From Manihot esculenta (lineage: Eukaryota > Streptophyta > Magnoliopsida > Malpighiales > Euphorbiaceae): DNA of 64,000 bases. Positions 50,015 to 61,400 of the stretch are shown piece after piece (the stretch's first letter is position 1; each line of letters opens with the position of its first letter). The stretch covers positions 7,819,001-7,883,000 of the forward strand of contig NC_035170.2 in NCBI RefSeq assembly GCF_001659605.2, given 5' to 3'. Both the position numbers and the translations under genes were made by a program. The notes under the pieces are model-generated. The model saw only the letters and a program-made list of their open reading frames with translations, ran no database searches and was not told the origin of the DNA.

Positions 50015-51255
50015 GAAAACGAAGGTTCATTTAATAGAGTTACTAAAGAGCCGAGTAACCACTTTCACTTAGTCTCCAAAAGATGTAACAGGTGTGGACC
50101 TGACTCTCATCACCCATAAGTTATCCATTGATAAGATATTCAAACCAGTCCAAAAAAAGAAAAGGAAGTTCACATCAGAGAGGCGGCATGTGATCAAAGA
50201 ATAGGTTGATAAACTTCTCAGTGTAGGGTTGATAAAGGAAATTCATTATCCCACATGGCTGGCCAATGCAGTCCTACTAAAGAAAGCTAACGAAAATAGG
50301 AGGATGTACATGAATTTCACTTACCTAAATAAAGCATGTTCGAAAGATTATTACCTATTACCATCCATTGATAGATTAGTGGACTCGACCTCAGGACATG
50401 CAGTAGTCTCCTTCCTTAATGCCATTTTAGGATATCACCAAATTTTGATGGATACCGAGGATGCAGAAAAGACCGCATGCATAACAGATGAGGGAGTTTA
50501 CTACTATAAAGTAATGCCTTTTGGATTGAAAGACGCAGGGATGACATACCAAAGGCTAGTGTCAGGAATCTTCAAGGAAATAGCGGGATCAACAATTGAG
50601 GTGTATGTGGATGACATGTTAGTGAAGAGTCGATCCTTGGAAGACCATCCAAAAGATATTTAAAAAGTTTTTGACATCCTAGACAAGGCAGGTATGAAGT
50701 TGAACCTTGAAAAGTGTACCTTCAAAGTAAAAGCTGAGAAGATCCTAGGATATATAATCTCGGAAAGAGGAATAGAGGCAAACCTTGAGAAGATCAGCGC
50801 CATCCAAAACATGGAAGCACCCAAAACATTAATGAGGTACAAAGGCTGAATGGGTGCACCACTGCCTCGGTCGTTTCATATCATGCTAAGCCAGAAGGTG
50901 CCTCCCGTTCTTTAAGGCTTTGAAAGGAAAAGGCAAGTTTGAACAGGAAGAAGAATGTGTAGAGGTATTTAAAAGTCTAATAATTTTCTTATCATCCCCT
51001 CTGCTGCTAAGCCCGCCCGTTGAATGCTAAGTCTTATTTCTATACTTGTTTATGACAAAGGAAACACTTTGCTCGGTACTTGTTCGTGAAAACAATGGGG
51101 AGAAAAGCTCAGTATACTATGCCAGCTAGGTGTTGAAGGGGGCAGAGTTGAACTAGCCTCATCCAAAAAATTTGGCGCTCGTAGTTCTAATGTCAACCAC
51201 AAAGCTACGACCATACTTCGAGCTACATACCATAGAAGTTAGAAGAGATTACCCT
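50015..51255 (+). pseudogene. RT/RNase H remnant of Ty3 Tat-like element F
   Basis: Degraded reverse transcriptase of the same class as the protease at 11.6 kb: HYPTWLANAVLLKKAN, YYLLPSIDRLVDSTSGHA, VMPFGLKDAGMTYQRLV and YVDDMLVKSR, the last holding the catalytic YVDD. Stops occur at 50202 (in E*VDKLL-like sequence) and after DHPKDI at 50661. Thumb and RNase H phrases (KCTFKVKAEKILGY; TTKLRPYFELHTIEV) follow in shifted frames to about 51255. The segment is the downstream half of F, about 38 kb from its upstream half because E and the nest are inserted between PR and RT. Confidence 0.85.
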
Positions 51256-52600
51256 CTGTGGAAGGTTTTATACTGTGGGCCTACGATATTAGGTATGTTC
51301 CAAGTGACACGGGCAGAATATTTTCCCCAACTAAAGCACCCATGCAGCACTAGTAAACTCACCCCAATTTGAGAATACTAGTAAGCCTTCCCCTCAAAAA
51401 TGCCAACTTAGGCAAAGAGAGATATGCGTTGTGGAATCTAAATAAGAACAAGCCAAAAAGTTAGCAAACATTAGCCAAAACACTCTATTACAATGTGTTT
51501 GGGAATACAAAACCAAGCTATGTACAAGTGCCACTCAAACTCTCACAAAGAATGCCTCACAAATGTACAAGAGTTCGCTCAAGTATGGCTCTCACTTGTT
51601 GCTCACATGCTGCTCACTTGTTGCTCTCATATTGCTGGACAAATGCCCCCAGCACCCCTATTTATAGGCATTTCACCTCCTTAACTTGTGGTGGAAATGC
51701 CCTCTCCAATTTGTGGCTAGAATTTCCCTTCCAAAAGTTTTAGGGACTAAACCATAAGTTCACATCTTGGGGAGAATTCTGGATCTGCTGGCTAGCCAGC
51801 CCGTGGGACCCCCTTAGCTAGAGAGAACCTGCTACCCAACAGGTTTCTGAAAACTTCTGGATTGCCCTATGCCTGCCCTGGGTGCCATTGGCCAATTCTA
51901 GAACTTTTGTTGGCCAACCAGATTCTTCTGACGACTCCCAGCGTGCCTCAGGTCCTTCTGGATGCTTCCCACACCTTTTAGCACGTCCCAGCGCCTTGCA
52001 CTGCCTTACTATAGTTCACAGACTCAAACCTCGCTCTGCACAGCTCCGTAGGCCAACCAGCGCATGCCCCTCAACGATCCTCGCGTGCACCATTCTCTTT
52101 CACTTGGGGTTGCCCATGCCCCAACCACCACCAGCTTGAGTTCTATATGTTTTACTCCTCCTTCAGGGAAGTTCTCTTTGAATTACTTTCTTTTATTTTA
52201 TTTTATGAACTTCCCCCGTTTGATTGAATTTTTTCCACGTTGAGGACAATGTGAGATGTGTGGGGGGAGTTATGGCTAGAATAGAAATAGAAGTTTTTTT
52301 GTGATTGATGAGGTTGATTGATTCTGGATATATTTTTTTTGTGTGTTCTAAAATTTTTTTTTAGAAATTTTTAATTCTTCTCTGCATTTTTGTTGTTTGA
52401 GCTAGAGGCTTTCCCAAACCTATGAACATTTGATCTATTTTCATGATTCTCAGCAATTTCTCAGCATTTGCACTTGCTAAATTATTTCTCAAATTTAATT
52501 TTTATGATTTCCAGTATTAGCATCATTTTATTCAAAAAAAATATAAAAAATAAAAATTTTTTCCAACTCCTTACTTGCTATGAGAAATTGATATATCTTT
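51256..52600. other. Unclassified repeat-like DNA with retroelement 3'-region features
   Basis: No coding region. A CTATAAATAGG sequence (minus strand, near 51660) looks like a plant TATA box and may mark a minus-strand LTR promoter. At 52240-52270 the plus strand has TTGAGGACAATGTG followed by GTGTGGGGGGAG, a pairing typical of the non-coding 3' region next to the polypurine tract of Tat/Athila elements. I could not find LTR ends here. Confidence 0.4.
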
Positions 52601-52602
52601 TA

Positions 52603-53057
52603 GGAAAAATTACTTTTTAGTCCCTGAGGTTTAACGTAATTAACACTTCTGTCCCTTTATTTTGGCGACCTAACACTTAAGTCCCTCACTTTCTTTTCCG
52701 TCCAAATTCGTAGTCCTTCCGTCCATTTAAACCGTTTGGTCAAAGAGTCAAAGGTGAGAGGTGATAATTTTTTCCAAAAATACCCTTCTCTCAATGTGAA
52801 ATCCCTATTTTTTTTTCTCTTTCATGTTTTCTCCAGTTGCAGAAAGGGTAAGAAGAAGAAGAAGAAGAAGTTGCAGAAAGGGTAGGAAGAAGAAGAAGAA
52901 AGAAGAAGAAGAAGAAGAAGAAGAAGTTGCAGAAAGGGTAGGAAGAAGAAGAAGAAAGAAGAAGAAGAAGAAGAAGAAGAAGTTGCAGAAAGGGTAGGAA
53001 GAAGAAGAAGAAAGAAGAAGAAGAAGAAGAAGAAGTTGCAGAAAGGGTAGGAAGAAG

Positions 53058-53088
<31 letters not shown>

Positions 53089-53344
53089 TGCAGAAAGGAT
53101 AGGAAGAAGAAGAAAAAGAAGAAGAAGAAGAGGCATTTGGGTTTGGGTTTTGTGATTTTGAAATAGCGGAATTTTTAGTGAGGGTTAATTTTGTCAATTC
53201 ATGTGTCCCAAATGGTTATTTTGGACGGAAGGACTACGAATTTGGACAGAAAAGAAAGTGAGAGACTTAAGTGTTGGGTCTCCAAAATAGAGGGACAGAA
53301 ATGTTAATTACGTTAAATCTCAGGGACTAAAAAGTAATTTTTCC
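52603..53344. mobile_element. Mutator-like MITE with 122-bp inverted ends and GAA core
   Basis: 742 bp bounded by terminal inverted repeats of about 122 bp (52603-52724 and 53223-53344) with few mismatches, starting GGAAAAATTACTTTTTAG. Flanking 9-mers TATCTTTTA (52594-52602) and TATCTTTAT (53345-53353) match at the first seven positions, as expected for an aged Mutator 9-bp target duplication. There is no transposase. The core (about 52835-53130) is a minisatellite made of GAAGAA runs alternating with GTTGCAGAAAGGGTAG, repeated about six times. Confidence 0.82.
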
Positions 53345-53353
53345 TATCTTTAT

Positions 53354-54273
53354 CATAGAATTCAAGTTCTTATGTCATTTGTATGCGAGCTTAAATAGAA
53401 TAAATTCATCATTGTTCATTTTGTTAGTTTTATTTTTAAAGTTTATTTTGAAAGCTCATAAAGTATAGTCTTTATTTAAATAATTGATAATGAATGCATG
53501 TTCTTTTAAATGAGTTGCTACTCTTTATTGAGAATAATTTAAAGGATATTATTTAGACCATATAATTATGTGAAAATTAAGGGTATCAAAAAAAGAAAGA
53601 AAGAAAAAAGCAAAAGCAAAAAAAATCAGAAATAAATATACTACTATGACCCATTCCTCTAATTACTTGATTATTTGGTTACTAACTCGATGGGCCAAGT
53701 AGTGCGATACTTGGTGACTTAAGGTGATTCCGTATGGAAAAATCGGTGTTTGGGAGAGTATCACCCCTTTATGGGCCTTTTAAACACTCACTCAATACCT
53801 TTTAATTAGATAACCATGAGTGGAGCTAGTAGCCACCTGAGCTGAATAACCTGGGGCAAGTGGCTCAATAACCATTTGTTTCACATTCACTCCATCGGTT
53901 TCAGGCAAAATATAGTAGGAAGTGAAAAAATAATCCCCCAAGTCTTTAAATTTTATTAGTTTAATCAAGAGTTCCTAAGATTCTATTCTTTCAAAAGGGC
54001 AGTTTAATATTATATGACATTCTAATATTTTATTTACTTGAAATTGAATTGAGGTCCAACTTTATGTTTTGAGAAACATGTTTTAAATATGAAACTTATT
54101 GAAGTAAACTTTGGTGAAATTAAGTTATTTATGCTATCATCCTGTTGTATGATAATTTGGTTTTTTGTTTTGGACAAATTAAATTTCAGAATTGTTGAGG
54201 ACAAGACTGTGTTTTATTGTTCATTTTAATTTTTATGCTTGAGGACACGCAAAGGTGCAAGTGTGGGGAAATC
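53354..54273 (+). mobile_element. Non-coding 3' part of an LTR retrotransposon
   Basis: AT-rich non-coding DNA with the phrases TTGAGGACAAG and CTTGAGGACACGCAAAG, then GTGCAAGTGTGGGGAAATC as polypurine tract directly before a TG LTR start at 54274. This is the usual end of a Tat/Athila-like internal region. No coding sequence remains. Confidence 0.55.
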
Positions 54274-56770
54274 TGATGAGTTGCAAAACTCACAATTTTT
54301 TCTTTATTTAATTCCATAATTTTGCTATAATTTTAGTATAAATATTCAAATTTTACTTGGAATTTAATTTTGGACAGGTTTTTTGAGCGTAAGTTGAGAA
54401 AATGAACAAAAAGAGCCTGGCCAAACCTGTAGCCCAAGGCAATGGGAAGCTTCAGAAAGTGCCACCTCAATAGAATTTGCCACCTAAGCAAGGATAAGAT
54501 AAGTTTTAAGTTGGATCAAACACAATCATATTAGGATAGGGATAAGATAGGAATAGTAAAGTTTATTTAAAATTATTAAATTTTATCTTTTTGTGCCTAT
54601 ACAAAGACTCCTAGAATTAAATTTAGGTATCATATTTTCTTCTCTCCCCTTCCTCCTCTCTTGGTACCGCTACCTCCCTCTCTCTTCTTCTCCATCTTTT
54701 TTTTTCTCCATCTTCTTTTCTTCTTCTTTTCTTTAGCTTTTGCAATTTTATTATGCCCCTTATAGGCTAAACAATTATTTTCAGTTAAAAATTAAATTCA
54801 ATTGAGATTTTATTCAAGTTGTGAGGTTATACACTTCAATTTTCTTCGTCTTATTTCTATTTTCTGTTAATTTCTAAATTCGAGGAACACCACCTCCATT
54901 ATTATTTTCTTGAGAATTCAAAGGGCCATTGAATCTTTGGGAAGACAATATATTGCTAATTAATTTAATTAAATCTGTAATTGTTTAATTTGATTAATAA
55001 TAAGTAGCAATTAACATATTAGCTTATGTTAAGAAATTAATATATTTGATTTAAATAAATCGTGTGTTTTTATTGATAAGTTTGGGTTTTCTCTCTTAAT
55101 GCAGTTGACTAATTAAATCTAATTATTAGTTAACTAGGAATTAATTTAAGCGCGAAGCGAAAGAATTGGTGTGATTCGTGTGTTTGACCACTATAACCAA
55201 ACAATAGATAATAACATGAATTATTTTTCTAATCAATGATCAACTGCAAAACACCTCAATTTGATTACCTTCAGCTGAAATTTTCAATTAATTATTTGTT
55301 TCTCAATTTTCAATTGTATTATTTATTATCTTTCTTTTAAGTTTATTTTTCTTGGCTTACCCAAGATAAAACCATTTTTATCAAAAATTCTCTTCCTCTC
55401 TTTTTGTATTAAACTACTCTTCTATTTCAATTGGTTATCTAAATTAAATAGAATTAAGATTTATGTGGAATTGATACTCACCTACCCTATCTACAAGTTC
55501 TTATCAATAAAGAAAAGGAAAATAAATTTTAAATTGACGAATTCGACACCCGTCATTGCTGCTTGTTATTAAGCCAATTAAATAACATGAATTATTTTTC
55601 TAATTAATGATCAACTGCAAAACACCTCAATTTGATTACCTTCAGCTGAAATTTTCAATTAATTATTTGTTTCTCAATTTTCAATTGTATTATTTATTAT
55701 CTTTCTTTTAAGTTTATTTTTCTTGGCTTACCCAAGATAAAACCATTTTTATCAAAAATTCTCTTCCTCTCTTTTTGTATTAAACTACTCTTCTATTTCA
55801 ATTGGTTATCTAAATTAAATAGAATTAAGGTTTATGTGGAATTGATACTCACCTACCCTATCTACAAGTTTTTATCAATAAAGAAAAGGAAAATAAATTT
55901 TAAATTGACGAATTCGACACCCGTCATTGCTGCTTGTTATTAAGCCAATTAAATAATTACGGATTTAATTGAATTAATTAGTTGTATGTTAATTTTTCAA
56001 GAGATTCAATAGGCCTCTTGAATTCTCAAGAAAATAACAATAGAGGTGGTGTTCCTCAAAGTCAGAAATTAACAGAAAATGAAAATAAAATGAAAAGAAT
56101 TGAAGTGCAAAACCTCACAACTTGAATAAAATTTCAATTTAATTTAACATTAACTACAAATAATTGTTTAGCTTCTAAAGGTCATAACAAAAGTGTAACA
56201 ACTAAGGAAAAGAAGAACTGAAATTAATTATTTAGTATGTAAAAGTCATAATAAAATTGCAACAACTAAGGAAAAGAAAAAGAAAAGAAGAAGAAAAAGA
56301 AAAGAAAAAGATGGAGAAAAAGATGGAGGGGGCGGCAGCAAGAGAGGAAAGGAGGGACAAAGGGAAGGAGGGAGAGAGGGAAAAATATGATGATCTAGGT
56401 TTAATTCTAGGGGTCTCTATATAGATACAAAAAAATAAAATTTAATAGTTTAAAATAATCTATTACTCATATCTTATCTCTATCTCTGATTGAGTTTGAT
56501 TCAGCTGACCTTATTCTTGCTGAGGTGTCAAGATTTGCTAAGGTGATGCTTTCTAAAGCTCTCCATCCCCTTGGCCTACAGGTTTGGTCAAGATTGTAAT
56601 CTCCTAGTTCAAAAATCCTTTAATTCAGTCTCTTTTCGTTCTTTTTCTAAACTTTTGCTTAAAAACCTGTTCAAAATTAAATTTCAAGTAAAATTAAATA
56701 TTTATAGCAAAATTATAGCAAAATCATAGAATTAAAAGAGAGAAAAAATTATGAGTTTTACAACTCATCA
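54274..56770. repeat. Head-to-head inverted LTR pair around two 371-bp direct repeats
   Basis: The left arm runs from TGATGAGTTG at 54274 rightward to about 55020. A diverged reverse-complement copy runs from 56770 leftward to about 55935. Both outer sides carry the same purine tract and GAGGACA phrase in opposite orientation, so the inversion extends outward to roughly 54120 and 56920. The centre holds two direct repeats, 55210-55580 and 55581-55951, 371 bp each and almost identical, including ACGAATTCGACACCCGTCA. That looks like an LTR end, so the centre may be duplicated LTR 3' parts. Confidence 0.7.
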
Positions 56771-56989
56771 GATTCCCCCACACTTGCAACTTTACTTATC
56801 CTTAAGCATAAAAATTTAAATCTAATAATAAAACACAGCCTCAATAGACATGGTTTAATTTGAATATCAACTAAACCTTATTGGATTTGAAGTATTAGAG
56901 TGTGTTAATGGACGTATTTTAATTCAAGCAGTATTTAGTTGTAAGATTTGGAGTGAATTGAACCTTACTGAAGTCGATTCATAAATAGA

Positions 56990-58270
56990 AATTTTTGAAT
57001 ATTTATTTTAAGAAATAAATATAAAAAAACTTAGAAAGAGCGTGCTTTTACTTAGAAAACAAATAGGATTTTTTTTAATCTTTATTTTAAGAAATAAATA
57101 TTAAAAAAAATCACACTTTGTGTTTAGAAAAATTATTTTTTTTTCTAATTTTTTTATATTAAATAAAATATTAAATAAGAGTAAATTAATTTAAAATCTA
57201 AATAATATAAAAAAGTAAGAGCATTATTAGGAAATTTCCTTATCCCTTTCCACATATGTATATTATAAATATTGTTGGACTAACGTGAACTTAATCTTTA
57301 AAAATTTTATTATTATAATTAAAATAACAAAAATAAATAAAAAACTTAATGTTCAGTATTAAATAAATGAACATGAAATAATTGTTTAACTTAAAAAATG
57401 CAATTATTATTTTATTATGAAGAATTTAAATTATATGTATATTGCTTTAAATTTTTATTTTTTTTTTTGGCAGAAAGGGGCAAATATGGTCATCAATCAA
57501 AAGATTTGGAACAATGAACGAAAAACTAAATTTTAAATCCAATTAGATATTATTTTAAAATTCAAAGGGAAAAAAAAAAAAGATTTACTCCGATTAATTT
57601 TGATTTCAAATCACTGTGGTTCATAGCTTTCCTTAAATATTATTTTAATAATTAAACCTAATGCTTATTTCTCACAATCACATGGTTTGAAGAAACTTCA
57701 CGATGAACTTGTGGTTTAGATTCGCATTGCGTCTAGCAGTCACACCCCGACCGTCAACAAACTCATTCGTCCCATCAGCCACAGATCTCTGCTGAAGTTT
57801 CTGAGACTACTAACCAAAAACTGTCATTCAAAAACCACCTTTCAAGGTGGGAATTTCCCATCTTCATTATTGCTACGTAGGCAACCAAAAGGTTAGGTTA
57901 GGCTTTATATTATCCTTAAACAACTTCAACTGTAGATTTGTTTTGATGTTACAAGATGTGGCTAACAGAATATAGGATAAATAATGATCCAGATGTTGCA
58001 TTTTGACAAAATTAATCACTTAAATCATTTTTTTGAGAAACATAATTAATTATTCTGTATTTTATAAAATCATACTCTATAAATTATTATCACGACTAGG
58101 CCTTGTCAAAAAAGTAAAAGTTTCTTTATAAATTAGCCCTTGAAGAGCCTAAAACCTCCATTTTGAGTAAATACTAAGGGGAAAAAGATAATCTTTATAG
58201 CTTTGTTCAAACATATTAAGGAACAGAATGGCAAAAATGTTTTATGCAAGTAATACAAATGCCATCCATA
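56990..58270. other. AT-rich spacer downstream of the NFU gene
   Basis: Mostly AT-rich low-complexity DNA with poly-A and poly-T tracts. Between about 57690 and 57900 composition is more mixed, but I see no supported exon or RNA gene. Confidence 0.45.
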
Positions 58271-58276
58271 CAGCTC

Positions 58277-58282
58277 TTTATT
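58277..58282 (-). promoter_or_regulatory. Candidate polyadenylation signal of the NFU gene
   Basis: AATAAA on the minus strand about 150 nt downstream of the NFU stop codon at 58431. Confidence 0.45.
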
Positions 58283-58430
58283 CTTACTCTTGCACTAGAA
58301 CTGTCCTTAGCTTACGGCAAGGCATACCACATTCCATCAACTTAAAAAAACCCAAGTACAACCTACAAACCTTATTTGCACTCTGCTTGAAGGCGTACCA
58401 GAAGCCCTCTTTAAGCCCCAACAGGCATAA

Positions 58431-61400
58431 CTACTCGATCTGGCTAGCCAATGCTGCATCCTCAACTTCAGCATCTAATTCTTGCTCCACTCCTTTCACC
58501 TGCAGATATAGATGTTATTCATGAACTGACAAATCTAAACATAGAGAGACAGAGAGAGAGAGAGAGAGAGAGTTAAATTTGAATTACAAGTCTTCGCAGC
58601 AAGTCCAGTGGGGGGCAGAACAATTTATCAAGCTAAAATATAAGCATGTAATACGACAGCACAATAGCAGTGTGGACATGAATTCACCAACATAGCTAGA
58701 AGTTTGAATCCTAAACCAGGATGCACATACAAGTTGATTCCCCAAAAAACATAACTTCCCTTTTCTAAAAGAATCTAATCACTTTTCGGCAGCCTTTTCT
58801 ATTCTGGCCATAACATATCACAAATATTAGCACCAAATATTTCTGCAATTAACGTCATTCACTTAGAGCAAAGGTACAAACATACAAACAAAAGAATAAA
58901 CAAAAGCAACATATTTTGATAAAGGAATGATTACAGACGCTAGAATTACTTACATCTATACATCCTAGCCCCTTTCCACCTTCCCTTGGGAGTTCAAGTG
59001 CAAATTAATTGTTCAGAGCTGAGGTCTGGAAATTAGAATTATTCCTCCTACTCTTTCTTTCAAGTATGACTCAATTTCATAAGGTAGTGGAGTAAGGCCT
59101 AGAGATTCCTAGAGAATTCTAGAGGAAATTATAACAGAAAGAATGAGATGCTATGGGCATGTGATGATAGCTGGAAGGGTGGATAAGAGATCTACAAATT
59201 GAGAGCGAGAGGAAGGAGTGGGGGGACTTGAATTTTGTATTTTCTTCCAGCTTGTTTGGCTTGGGGGCAGTGAGTATACTGCTGGAGTGTGAAGATGATA
59301 GTTTGTATCTTATTCCACTTGGACCCTTTGGGTTTTCTTCAATGTAATTCTCTTCTCCTGCTGCATATTTATCTTTTTGTTATTTGTCAAATTTTAACCC
59401 ATTTATTTCAATTGGTTCCTTACTCTATCAATTGGTCCAACCTGCCATTTGAATGCCTACCACAAGCATGGAAAATCGAATTGAATCCATAGACTCCTGG
59501 AACCTTGCCTTGCTGGATGATGTTTTTTCCAAACTACATACTGATAAGAAGCAAATCCACTCTAAACTTTCATCGATTGAAAACCTTTTATCAACCATTG
59601 CCTACAAATTAGCTATTGTAAATGAAAGAGAAATCACAGAAATCACCAACCCATTTTCCCCTGGCCGTGAACCCACACGTCAAGGTTTTGTTTTCTGTCC
59701 TCAAATCCACCATGCACTTCCACTGTTTTTGTTTCAAATAAACTAGAAATTCCTCCTTTTACTGGTGAAGATCCCATTGGATGGCTTTCTCATATAGAGA
59801 AATACTTTGTAATACAAAGCACCTATAAGCCTATGAAGATGTATTATGTTTTGAATTGCATGGAGGGAGCTCTCCACTGGTTCATGAAACTTCATCAAAA
59901 GAGTTCTTGCCTCTCTTGGGAACAATTTAGAGCAGAGCTCCTACAGCATTTCGGTGAAGACAATTGCAAATCCTTTAAAAATATAGTTGATGATTATAAA
60001 AATGGCTCAATGATGGAGTTTGATGATGGTTTTGTCTCCAAAGCAGCATAACTACTGAAGCCCTTTGATGCTCACTGTTTGGGTTCTTTGATTATTGGGT
60101 TGCGAGATGGCATAAGGGAGCGGCAGCAATCATCTGATAATTTTAAAGAATATGGCACATCGGATTTGGCAATAAAGAGAGCCAGAGATTTTCAAAAGGG
60201 TCTGCTTGGAACATTACTGAGGAAGATGATGATGGGTGAAATTCGGTATGGGCTGAGATTTAATTTCTTTGGGTTAAGGCCTGTGATTGTATGGGACACC
60301 AAAACAACATGCTGGCCCACTAAACACCTGTCCACAATTTTACACTAAACCACCTCCAAAGCCTCCGCATATATCTCAAGTACTATGTAGAAACCCGTGT
60401 CTCCATCACATTCTTCTTTTTCATCTCCTTCCTTTTCGTCTCCTTCAATGTGAACTTTGTCGCATCCAGATCCATCAAAATGGAGCTGCATGTCCTTTTT
60501 GTGCCAACTCAACCAGCAAATTCCAACTTGAAGCATGTTTGGATTCTAGCAAGGCCATTAAAATCACACATCCTGCAGAACCAGGAATGTTTCTTGGCTC
60601 GGATTACCCAAGAAAATTAGGATTTATGGGTGTTATGCTTCTTGGCTCCTATAAAATGGCATAACTAATAGGAATGGGTTTTATCCTCTGGATTTTAAAA
60701 TCAATATATCCATTAAAGTATGGAGACATTGGTGTAGGAACTAGGAATCGCTGCTGTTTTGAATTGGACTTCGAATCTTATAGTTGAAGGGTCATATTTC
60801 TTGTGTTTGCAATACAGCCTTGAGGTCAAGGCTAATTTTTAGGGGATGGTATTGATAGGGTAGTGGAGTAAGGCCTAGAGATTCTGTTATGGGCGCTATT
60901 GATCCAAAGGAGCCTAAACCATTTAGAGTGTTTTCTAAAAGTTCAAAGTGGGTGACACAAAATGATGACTCAGCAGGAATCTTTAAGGAGAGCACAGCTA
61001 ATCTTAGGAAGAGAGAGATGATTATAGATAAAGAATTTGAGAATGAGAAAGACATGTTGAGAGTCTTTTCTTGTAAACTCTAGTAGGTGGCTGGTTATTT
61101 CTAATCAGTGTTTTCTTGTTTGGCTATAGCCCTTAATATCAGAAATATCATTCTCTTTCCTTCCTTTACATTCCTATATCCTTAATTCACTGTTCCTTAG
61201 TCTACCAGATTCCTAGAGAATTCTAGAAGAAATTGTAACAGAAAGAATGAGATGCTATGGGCATGTGATGATAGCTGGAAAGGTGGATAAGGGATCTATA
61301 AATTGAGAGAGAGGAAGGAGTGGAGGGACTTGAATTTTGTATTTTCATCCAGCTTGTTTGGCTTGGCAGGCAGTGGGTATACTGCTGGAGTGTGAAGACG

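Noticed and set aside
52240..52275. Polypurine tract as proof of a complete element at 51.3-54.3 kb
   Set aside because: I could not find matching LTR ends or a target duplication, so only an unclassified remnant is reported.
52805..53197. Long minus-strand frames rich in Ser, Leu and Phe
   Set aside because: Translation of a GAAGAA minisatellite inside a MITE.
58228..58524. 98-aa plus-strand frame at the NFU 3' end
   Set aside because: Antisense to the last NFU exon and its 3' UTR.
60889..61083. 64-aa frame within G
   Set aside because: It lies in the 327-bp part of the 3' LTR that the 5' LTR has lost; LTRs of this class do not encode proteins.
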